Below, piece by piece: positions 44,208 through 56,200 of a stretch of DNA of 64,000 nt. Every line of letters starts with the position of its first letter. Position 1 is the stretch's first letter. The position numbers and the translations under genes are program-made. The DNA comes from Lysobacter auxotrophicus (GTDB lineage Bacteria > Pseudomonadota > Gammaproteobacteria > Xanthomonadales > Xanthomonadaceae), in NCBI RefSeq assembly GCF_027924565.1, contig NZ_AP027041.1, positions 2,046,001-2,110,000 on the forward strand. Reading direction: 5' to 3'. The notes under the pieces were generated by a model that was given only the letters and a program-made list of their open reading frames with translations, had not been told where the DNA came from and ran no database searches.

Positions 44208-47200
44208 GTGCTCTTTGCCTCGCTGGGTATACCAAGGCACGCTCATCGCATCGGCCCGCGCTGGCGCGCGTGGCTGCGTGGCAGCCTGCTGGCATTGCTC
44301 AGCGCGATCAGCGCACCGGTGCTCGCGGTGGACCTGGGCATTACGGACCTGTCGGATACGGGCTCGGATCCGACGCCTGCAGGAGGCGTCGTCACCTACA
44401 GCGTGACGGTCGAGAATGCTTCGGCCGATACAGCGGCCGGAACCTTCGTCCTGTTCGATCTACCGCCGGGAACGACGGCGGTGTCGCTGCCGCCGTTCTG
44501 CACCGCCAATGCCACGGTGCCCACGCGCATCGAATGCGACATGGGCGCGCTCGACGGCATCCTCATCGGCGGGCAACCGGTGACGTTTCAGATCCAGGTC
44601 GATACGGGCGGCTTGCAACCGGGGTTGGTCGAAATCGATGCCGCCGTGGGACAGGCGCCTTTGCCCGATCCGACGGTGCCGCTGGATCAGTTGCCGCCGA
44701 CCGACCCGTTCTTCGCGGCCGACACGAACCCCACCAACAACACCGCGTCGCAAAGCACGACGCTGATCGATTCGGCCGACCTGTCGCTCGACAAGTCCGC
44801 CACACCCAATCCCGTCGTCGCCGGTGGCATCGTCACCTTCACCATCGCGGTGACCAACAACGGGCCCAGCCCCTCGACCAACTTCTCCGTACAGGACTCC
44901 TTGCCGGCGGGGCTGGTCTACATCGACGGCAGCGCGAGCGGCACCGGCTGGACGTTCAGCGGACCCAACGGCACCTTCGCCGGCACCTTGCCCGCGGGCC
45001 AGACGGCGACCTACACGTTCCAGGCGGAGGCGACGGCGAGCAGCGGCAATCTGGTGAACTCGGCGGTCGTCACGCCCACCACGCCCGATCCGGACACCAG
45101 CAACAATAGCGACAGCGTGGACGTCGGCATCACCGCAGGTGCGGACCTGGCCATCGGTAAGTCGGTCACGCCAGCGCCCGCCGTCGCGGGTGAAACGGTG
45201 ACCTTCACCATCGTCGTGGAAAACCGCGGGCCGAACGACGCGACGGGCGTGTTCTGGGTGGACAACATGCCGCCCGGGTTCACCATCACGGGCGGATCGC
45301 AACCCGCCGGATGGACCTGCGTGACCGGTCCACTAAACCAGAACCGGCGATGCGACTACACCGCCGGCGCGCTGCCGGCCGGCAGCAGCACGACCTTCAC
45401 CATCGACGCCACGGTGCCCACAACGGGCCCGGGCAGCAGCGGCGATGTCACCAACACCGCGACCATCGATTCGGACACGCCCGATCCCGAGCCGAGCAAC
45501 GACAGCGGCAGCGCGACGTTCACCGTGCTGACACCGGGCGCGGACTTGGCACTGACGAAGGACAAGCAACCGCCGCTGGTCAACGTGTGGGACGGCACCG
45601 AGCCGGATCTCGACAGCCAGATGACGTCCACGATTACCGTCACGAACCAGGGCCCGGATTCGGCGACGGGCCAGGTGCAGGTCACCGACGTGCTCGCGCC
45701 GGGCGAGCAGTTCCTCGGCGCATCGCCGACGCCGCCGTGGACGTGCACGGTCGCGCCGCCGGTCTACATCGGACCGGGCACGCCGCAGACGGTGACCTGC
45801 ACGCTCGATGCCTCGGCGCTGCCGCTCGCGCCCGGACAAAGCGCGCCGCCGCTCACGATCACCACGCGCGCACGCGAACCCGGCACGTTGACCAACACCG
45901 CGTGCACCGGCGGTTCGGGCGGGACGCTGGAGCCGATCACCGGCGGCGGCGTCAATGTCGACGGCAATCCGGGCAACGACTGCTCCGGCGACGGAAGCGG
46001 CTCGACGGTGCAGTCGGCGGATCTGTCGATCACCAAGCAGACCAACGGCGCGGGCGAGGCCGACAACACGCTGCCGGTGACCTACACCAGCTTCACCTAC
46101 ACGCTGACCATCACCAACGCCGGTCCGGATGGAACGCCGGGCGTGGTGGTGAACGATCCGATCCCCGGCTTCATCCCCGGCGTCACCACGGCCAGTGCGG
46201 TCGCACCCGCGGGCTGGACGTGCACCATCGACGCCAACGGCAGCCTAGTGTGCCGCTCCGATGCGACGGTGCTGGCGGGCGGCGCCAGCGTGACCATTCC
46301 CATCACCGTGAACGGGCCGATGCTCGACAGCGCCGTGCGTCCGGCGGGCACTTGCGGTGGGGCGGCGATGCCGGCCGGTTCCTGGTGCAACACCGCGGGG
46401 GTCGGCGTCGATCCGGCCGTGCCCGGCGCGATCGGCGAGATCGACGACAGCAACAACTCCGCGGGCGACTACGTGCGGATCCCGCGCGTGGCCAACGTGC
46501 AGACCACCGCCAAGACCATCACCACCGGCGCGCAGGGGCAGGTGGGCGTGCCCAGCACGCATCGCATCGACTACCACAACCAGGGTCCGTCGACGGCCAG
46601 CGCGGTGGTGTTCCGCGATGTCATCGCGCTGCCGCCGAACGACTCCGGCTTCGTCCTGAACACGGCCGTGCGCGACGGCGGCGGAACGACCACGTGCACG
46701 GCGGTGCCGGGCGCGAACGTCACCGCCGTGGCCGCGCCGGGCGGCACGCGCTACCACACCGAAGGCGCGGGGGCAGGGCTGCTCACCATCACCTGCACGC
46801 CGCTGGACATGGCGAGCGGGCAGAGCAACAGCCTGACCATCACGCTCACGCCGATCTTCAACCTCACCAGCAACCCGGCGCGCGCGTTCCCCGACACCGG
46901 CGATTTCTTCTTCGACTTCAACGGCGACGGCACGCCCGACCCGAGCAACGGCGCGGACGGGTTCGGCAACTACCAGTTCAACACCGATCCGACGAATGCC
47001 GACGACCAGAAGACCGCGGCGCTCACCTTCGCCACCGGCGAGGTGGACCTGATCACCAACAAGGTCGACGTCGGCTTCACCGGCGGCGTCGACCCGATGG
47101 GCTACGACCCCAACGACACCAGCCAGAACTTCGTCTCCTACCAGATCACGGTGATCAACAATGGCGGGCCGTCGGCGGCCACGGGCGTGCGCATCACCGA

Positions 47201-50200
47201 CACCATCTCCCCGCAGGCGGGCGCCACGGTGCGTTACGCCGGCGCGTCGGCCACGGCGGGCGGGCCGTTCGATCCCAACCGCTGCGCGATCACCGCCGGT
47301 TCCAACCCCGTTACCGGCCCGGCGACGATGACGCTGGAGTGCATCATGCCCGGCGCCGGTTTCCCCGGCAGCGACCAGCTCGGCGTCATCAACGTGAACG
47401 CCCAGAGCGCGATCTACCTGAGCTTCGAGTACCTCACGCCGCCCAGCGCGACCGGCGACACGTTGAACGATTCGGCCACGGCATCCGGAAACGAAACCGA
47501 CACGCAGCCGGGCAACAACAGCGAAGACGAGAACACCAGCATCCGCACGCGCGTGGACATGGCGGTGTCGAAGACGACCGTCACCCAGGCGCCGGACGCG
47601 AATCCGACCGTCGCGCTGCCGCCCACGGTCGATCCGGTGACCGTACGCGAGCCGTTCTTCTACGTGATCGAAGCGGTCAACAACGGCCCGGGCTCCAGCC
47701 TGAGCCTGGATCGCAGTGGCACGAATCCGCTGAACGGGCCCGGCACGCGCATCGTCGATACGCTGCCGGCAGGGGTGATCGTCACCGGCACCATCACCTG
47801 GCAGAAGGTCGGCCCGTCGGTCGGCGTGGGCGATGTGCCCAATGGCACCGGCACGTGCTCGCTCGCCGGCAGCACCGTGACGTGCGACCTCGGCGATGTC
47901 ACCTTCGCGCCGGGCAATGGCGGTCGCGTGCGCATCATCGTCCCGGCGCGCTGGGACACGGTGCCCGCCGGCGGCACGAGCAGCAACACCGCGACCGTGT
48001 CCACGCAGCAGGTCGACAACACCAACGGCAACGACACGGCGACGGTGCCGCTGGGCGTGATCGCCTCGACGATCACCGGCACCGTGTTCGAGGATCGCGA
48101 CCGCGCCGGCGCGAACGGCGGCGTGCCGCAGGACGCTTCGGCCGAACCGCGGGTTCCCGGCGTGACGCTCGCGCTGGCGGGCACCGACGTCTACGGCAAC
48201 GCCATCAGCCTCACCACGACCACCGACGGCAGCGGCAACTTCACGTTCGGTGAACTGTCGCCGTCGGATGCCAGTGGGTACGCGATCACGCAGACGCAAC
48301 CGACCGGTTACGTGAACGGCCCGGTCGATCCACCCGCGACGGGAGGCAACGCGCCCTCGCTCGGCGGCACGTACGCGCGCGGCGGTGCCAACGGCAACTC
48401 CAGCTTCGCGACGATCCCGGTGGGTCGGCAGGATGCCGGCATTCGCTACAACTTCCCTGAACTCATCAACGCCAGCCTGTCCGGCTTCGTCTATTCGGAT
48501 GCGAACTCCGACAACACGCGCACGGTCGGCACCGACCCGCCCATCGTCGGCGCGACGGTCGAGCTGCTGAATGCGATCACCAGCGCCGTGCTCCAGACCG
48601 CGACCACCGATGCCAACGGCGCGTACACCTTCGTCAACCTTGATCCGAACGTGGTCTACACGCTGCGTGAGCCGTTGCCGGCCGGGACGTTCAACAACGC
48701 GCCGCTGGCGGTGAACCCGGGCCTGGTCAGCGGCGCGCCGTGCACGAGCGGATGCACGCGCGGCACCGGCGTGGCTGGCGATCCGCTCACCACCGACCGC
48801 ATTTCCGACATCGACCTGGCGGTCGGCAACGGGCAGGGCACTGACTTCAACTTCGGCGAGAACCCGACCGACGTGGCGATCAGCGGCCGCGTCTGGCTCG
48901 ACACCAACGACAACGGCGTCATCGACTCCGGCGAAACCGGCATCGCCGGCATCGCGATGCGGCTGACGGGCATCAACAACAACGGCATCCCGGTGCTGCA
49001 GGACGTCAACACGGACGCCGACGGCAACTATGTCTTCACCGGCCTGGTGCCGGGCACCTACACCGTGACCGAAACCGTGCAGCCCACCGGCACGTTCAAC
49101 GGCACCACGGTGGTGGGCACGGTGGGCGGCACGGCGACGGATCGCGCGACCACGCCGTCTTCGATCAGTGGCATCGTCACCACCGCGGGCGTTCCCGGCA
49201 CCGGCTACAACTTCGGCGAGATCCAGCCCGCGTCCATCGCCGGCAGCGTGTTCTACGACTTCAACAACGACGGCCTCATCAACGGTGGCGAAGTGGGCAT
49301 CGCCAGCGTGACCGTCACGCTCACCGGCACCACCGACACCGGCGCGGCCGTGAACACCGACGCCACCACGGACGCGAACGGCGCGTTCGCCTTCGCCGAC
49401 CAGCGCCCCGGCACCTACACGCTGACCGAACCCACGCAGCCACCAGGCACCACGAACGGCATCACGACGCCGGGCACGATCAACGGCGCGCCCTCCGGTA
49501 CGGCGACGCCGGTGACGACGACACCGTCGGCGATCTCGAACATCGCGCTGGGGGCGGGCAACGCGTCCATCACGAACCTGTTCGGCGAGATCGCCGACGG
49601 CGAAATCGCCGGCCGCGTCTGGCTGGACAACAACAACAACGGCGCGATCGACACCGGCGAGAACGGCATCGGCGGCGTGCAGATCGACCTGGCCGGCGTC
49701 GTCAGCGGCGGTGGCGCGGTGGCGCGTTCGGTCACCACCAATCCGGACGGCACGTGGGCGTTCACCAGCCTGCCGCCGGGCACGTATGCCGTCGTCGAAC
49801 CGGCGCAACCGACCGGCACGTTGAGCGGTGCGACCGTTGCTGGCACCGGCGGCGGTACGGCCACCGATCCGGCTACCGTGCCCTCACGCGTGTCGGGCAT
49901 CGCGCTGGGCGTGAGCCAGCAAGTCGATGGCTATCTGTTCGGCGAGATTCCGCCGGGCACGATCACCGGCCGCGTCTACATCGACGGCAACCGCAATGGC
50001 GTGCAGGACGGTGTGGAAGTGGGCATCGCCAACGTCGCGGTCGTGCTCTCGGGCATCGACGACCTCGCACAGAACGTAAGCCTGCCGCTCACCACCGGGC
50101 CGCTGGGCGGATTCCAGTTCGAGAACCTGCGGCCGGGCGTGTATGCGCTCACCGAACCCGACCAACCGCCCGCCACGTCCGACGGCATCACCGACCCCGG

Positions 50201-53200
50201 CAACATCCTGGGCGTGCGCAGCGGCTCGCCCACCGCGACCGGCACCGTGCCCTCGCGCATCAGCGGCATCGTGCTGCCGTCGGGCCAGGCGCACATCGAC
50301 AACCTGTTCGGTGAGTTCCCGACCGGTTCGCTCGCCGGCCGCGTGTGGCTGGATGTCGACAACGATGGCGTGATCGACACCGGCGAAACCGGCATCGCCG
50401 ACGTGACGGTCGAGCTGTCCGGCCAGACGCTGACCGGCGTGCCGTTCAACCTCACCGATACCACCGACGCCGACGGCCGTTACGAGTTCACCGGGCTGCC
50501 GGCCGGCACCTACACGGTGACCGAGCCCAACCAGCCGGCCGGCACGGTGAACGGCATCACGGTGCCCGGCAGTTCCGGCGGAACGGCGACCGCGCCGAAC
50601 ACGGTGCCGTCGCAGATCAGCGGCATCGTGATGACACTCAACGAGAACGCCACCGACTACAACTTCGGCGAGGCGCCGGGCGCGTCCATCGCCGGCAAGG
50701 TCTACATCGACGAGAACCTCAACGGCGCCTACGACGATGGCGAAGCGGGGATCCCGAACGTCATCGTCGTGCTCAATGGCAACGACGACCTCGGCCAGGC
50801 GGTCAACGCGCCGATGTCGGCGCTGTTCAACGCGCTTGCGATGCGACTGGTGGTCAACGGCACCACCGCTACCGACGCCAATGGCGATTACCGCTTCGAC
50901 ACGCTGCGGCCGGGCACCTATACGGTGACCGAACCCGACCAGCCGCCGCTGACGACCGACGGCGTGACCACCCCGGGCACCGTCAATGGCGTGCCCGACG
51001 GCGTGGCCACGCCGCGCGGCACGCTGCCGTCGGCCATCAGCGAGATCACGCTGACGCCGGGCGCGGCCGCCATCGGCGCCAACTTCGGCGAGATCGCCGA
51101 TTCGCCCGACCTGAAGGTCAGCAAGAGCGCGGCGCCGGCGCAGTTCACCGTCAACAACATCGCCAAGTACAGCATCCGCGTGCGCAACACCGGTCCGAAG
51201 ACCACGGCGGGCGATTACGTGGTCGAAGACCGCCTGCCGCCGGGCCTGACGCTGGCCGCGACACCGACCGGCAACGGCTGGGCCTGCACCGGCGCCGTCG
51301 GCGAATCGCGCCTGAGTTGCACCAGCAGCGTGCCCATCGCGCGCGACGAGACGCGCGCCGACGCGATCCTCGTGCAGGCGCGCGTGGATGCGTCGGCCCT
51401 CGCCAATTCGCCGGTGAACAACGCCGTGCTGGTGCAGGGCGGGGGCGAGGACGAAGCACACGTGCCGTCGCCGGCCGAACGCGCGGCGTTCGAAGGCGAT
51501 GTCACCGGCTTGCCGGTGTGCGATCCGGCGATCACGCACAACGCCTGCCGTGTCGCTACGCCCATCCAGCTCGCGTCGGCCGTCTCGGGCACCGTCTGGT
51601 TCGACGCCGGCAGCGACGACACGCACCTGGATGGCGGCGATGTGCGCCTCGACGGATGGCACGTCGAGTTCGTCGATGCGGCCACCGGCAACCTCGTCGC
51701 CGAGGTCCTCACCGCCGCCGACGGCACGTACCGCATTCCGGACCTCATCCCCGGCGTGCGGCATTACCTGCGTTTCCGCCATCCGACGTCCGGCGTGTTG
51801 TGGGGCTTCCCCGTCACCGGCGAAACCGCCGCGGGCCCGCCGGCGCCGTGCGACGCGGACGCCGCCATCGCCGGCGGCACCGCCAGCACGTGCCGCGTGA
51901 CGGACCAGAGCATCACGCAGCTGGAAGTCGTGCTGCAGTCCGGCGCGGAACTGCCGCAGCAGAGCCTGCCGGTCGATCCGGGTGGCGTGGTGTACGACGT
52001 GGTCACGCGCGATCCGGTGCCGGGTTCGGTGGTGACGCTCGCGCCGAGCGGAACGTGCGCCAGCTTCGATCCGGCGACGTCGATCCTCAATGGCGGCGCC
52101 GGCGGTTACAGCATCGAGGGCAATGCGATCTCGATGACGGTGGGCGCCAATGGCTTCTATCAGTTCCTGTTCGCACCGACCGCGCCACCGCGTTGCGACT
52201 ACACATTGCGCGTGACGCCGCCGGGTGGCTTCGCCTTCCCCTCGACCGTAATTCCCACGCAACCGGGCACGTTGAATCCGCCGGGCGCCGTCGGCACGAC
52301 GTTCGACGTGCAGCCGCAGCCGGCGGCACCGACCGCGCCGGTCGGTGCGGGGACGGCGTACTACCTGGCGCTGTCGTCCGGTTCGGCGACGGCCAGCATC
52401 GTGCACAACCACATCCCGCTCGATCCGGCGGTGGCGCCCGGCCTGGTCATCACCAAGACCGGCGACCGGCAGGTCGTCGAACTCGGCGACACGCTGCTCT
52501 ACACCATCACCATCCACCAGACCGCGGGCGAAGCGCTCGACGACGTGAACGTCATCGACAACCTGCCGCCGGGTTTCACCTACATCGACGGCACGGCGCG
52601 CGCAGACGGCCGCGGCATCGCCGATCCCCTCGGAAAGCCGGGTCCGCGGCTGGTGTTCGACGTCGGCCCGATCCGCCCGGGCCAGCAGATCCAGTTGAGC
52701 TATCGCGTGCGCATCGGCATCGGCTCGATGCAGGGCGATGGCATCAACCGCGCGCAGGCATTCGGTTGCTCGATCGAGGGCGGTTGCGTCGATCCGGGCA
52801 CGCTACAGCCGTTGCCGGGCACCGTGCCGTCCAACCGCGCGCAGTACCGCGTACGCGTCACCGGCGGCGTGTTCACCGACGAAGGCTGCGTGCTCGGCAA
52901 GATCTTCGTGGACGGCAACAACAACCACATCCAGGACCACGAGGAACTGGGCATCCCGGGCGTGCGCTTCTACTTCGAGGACGGCACCTGGATGGTGTCC
53001 GACTCCGAAGGCAAGTACAGCTACTGCGGCCTGCCGCCGAAGAGCCACACGCTGAAAGTCGACGCGAGCACCTTGCCGCTCGGCTCGCGCCTGACGACCA
53101 GCAGCAACCGCAACCTCGGCGATGCCACCAGCCTCTTCATCGACCTGAAGAACGGCGAGCTGCATCGCGCCGACTTCATCGAAGGCAGCGGTTCGAACGA

Positions 53201-56200
53201 AGTGCTCGAGCAGGTGAAGGCGCGCCGCACGCAGGGCGAAACCTCGGCACCGCAGACGGAAGTGCAGGGCGCGCCGCTGAGCTTCCAGACGCAGCCGCTG
53301 GGTGCGCCGTCGGGCGCGACGATGTCCGCGCGCCAGGATCCGACCATCGTCGCGCCACGCGGCACGCAGCGTCCGCCGGGCGTGGGCGTCGGTGGCGGCA
53401 TCGACAACGTGGTTCCGGCGGCGACTGGGGCGACGACGGCGCCGGCGACGACCGACGCCGCGCCGTCGAGCGACATCGCACCGGCGCCAGCCGACACGAC
53501 TGCGCCGGCCGTGCCCGACCACCGCTTCGAACCGGCGCTCGGCGCTCCAACGGCGCTGTATCCGCAGACGCCATCGACGACCGACGAACCACCGCACGCC
53601 CTCGACGTGCAATCGGGCAACGTCGATTACAGCGTCAACACCGACGTGGACGTCGTACGCGTGGATGTGGACCGCGACGGCGTCCCGGCCGACGGCCAGT
53701 CGCCGGTGCATGTGGTCGTGCAGTTGCTCGGGCAAGACGAGCGCCCGCTCGCCGGCGACCGCTTCGCCACCATCGAATACAGCGGTGGCCGCGTGCAGTT
53801 GCCGGGTGGCCGCACCGACGAACTCGGCCCCGGCAAGCTCGACGCCGACCGCGTTACGCCGGGCATCCAGCTGCCGGTGAAGGACGGCCGCGCCGAGTTC
53901 GACCTGCTGGCACCCGACGTGCCGCAGGACGTGCTGCTGCGCATCACCGCCGGCGGCGTGTCGGCGGAGAACACCGTCAGCTTCCTGCCGGAAATGCGCG
54001 AGATGCTCGCCACCGGCCTGATCGAAGGCGTGGTGAATTTCCGCAATGGCGGCTCGCTCGATCCGGTGCGTCGCGACGACGGCTTTGATCGCGACATCCG
54101 CCGCTGGGAGCGCGAGTTCAACAACGGCAAGGCCAACGGCGCCGCGCGCGCGGCGTTCTTCGTCAAGGGCACGATCAAGGGCGAGTACCTGCTCACCGCC
54201 GCCTACGACTCCGACAAGGAAGTGCGTGGCCGCCTGCTGCGCGACATCCAGCCGGCAGAGTTCTATCCCGTCTACGGCGATTCCTCGCTGCGCGGCTTCG
54301 ACGCACGTTCGGCCGAACGCCTGTACGTGCGCGTCGACAAGAACCGCAGCTATCTGCTGTACGGAGATTTCCAGACCGGCGATTCGCTGGCCTCGCAGAC
54401 CGGCGTGGCAACCAGCGGCAGGATCGTCATGCGCAGCCTGGGCAACTACAACCGCACCGCCACCGGCTTTGGCTGGCATTTCGAAGGCAAGCGCGTGCGC
54501 GGCAACGTGTTCGCGATGGAAGACTCGCTGCGGCAGGTGATCGACGAATTCCCAAGCCAGGGCAGCGGCCCGTATGGCCTGAGCAACAACGCAGTGCTGG
54601 AAGGCAGCGAACGCGTCGAAGTCATCACGCGCGACCGCAACCAGCCCAGCCGCATCGTCTCGGTGCGGCCGCTGGGGCGGCTGGTCGACTACAGCTTCGA
54701 GCCGTTCTCCGGACGCATCCTGCTCAACCAGTTCCTGCCGGCGTTCGACAGCGAACTCAACCCGATCTCGCTGCGCATCACCTACGAACTCGACCAGGGC
54801 ACGGAGAAGTTCTGGGTCTACGGCATCGATGCGCAGTTCCGGCTGAGTAGGTCGATCGAAGCCGGCGCTTCGTATGTGAACGACGAGAATCCGTTCGCGC
54901 CGTTCCGCATGGGCAGCGCGAACCTGGGCTTCCGTTTCGGCAAGAACACTTGGCTGGTGGTGGAAGCGGCGCGCACGGAGAGCGAGGTCAACACCAACTC
55001 GATCAACCAGTACGCGACGCCGGGCCTGCAGAACCTCAGCGGCGAGGTGGAAGGCGATGCGTATCGGCTGGAATTCGGCCACGACGGCAAGAACTTCGAC
55101 GCAACGTTGTTCGCCGGCCGCAGCGACCCGGCGTTCAACAACCCGTCCTCGCCGTTGTACGGCGGGCGAGGGGAGTACGACCTCGAACTGACGTGGACGA
55201 TCAACGAGCGCTTCGAACTCTACGTCGAAGCGTTGCGCAGCGAAGACCGCAACCCCGACGGCGGCGACCGCAACGCCGGCGGCGCGGGCGTGCGCATCGG
55301 TGCGAGCAAGCGGCTCACACTGGACTTCGGCGTGCGCGCGATCCGCGAAACCATCGGCGCGTATTCGCCGTGGTCGATCTCGCCGCCGTTCGGCAGCACG
55401 GGCGGCCTCAGCGGCGGCTTCGCCACGGGCAGCGCGGGTGGCGCGCTCGGGTACGGGCAGCAGCCGCTGGATCCGTTGACCGGCCTGCCGGTGATACGCA
55501 GCGACGGCACGGTGCCGACGTCGGACCTGCCGGTCGGCACGGAACTGGAATCGGACACGGTGCACGTCGGTGCCGGCTACAAGATCAACGACAAGTTCGT
55601 CGTCGGCGGCGAGTACGAGCAGGACTTCAACGGCGAGGACCGCAACCGGGTCGCGCTCGGCGTCGATTACCGGCTGATGGAACGCAATCGCCTGTACGGC
55701 CGCTACGAGAGGCAGACCGGCCTGACCAGCGCGTTCGGCATCACGACGGCCGATCGCGAAGCCGACGCGATCGTGTTCGGCATCGACAGCACGTATCTGA
55801 AGGACACGCAGGTGTTCAGCGAATACCGGCTGCGCGATGCGATCAGCGGGCGCGATGTGCAGATGGCGTCGGGTATCCGCAACGACTGGGACATCAAGGA
55901 GGGCCTGCGCCTGAGCACCGCCGCCGAACACGTGAAGATCTACGACGGCGACACCGGCGACACCACCGCGCTCGCCTTCGGCCTGGACTACAGCGCCAAC
56001 CCGCTGTGGCGCGGCGCGATGCGGGTGGAGTACCGCGTCTCCGGCGACGTGGACGGCACCGTCACCGACGAGGAGTTCAACACCACGCTGTTCCAGCTGC
56101 TGTGGGCGCGCAAGCTCAGCCGCGACTGGACGCTGCTGGCGCGCAACTACCTGCTGGCGACGGATTACCAGGCGCGTGGCGACGTGCTGCAGGACCGCTT

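Noticed and set aside
46245-49808. A 1,187-codon minus-strand frame opposite the giant protein
   Set aside because: The repeats of the real gene create a repetitive antisense frame; there is no signal peptide or recognisable domain.
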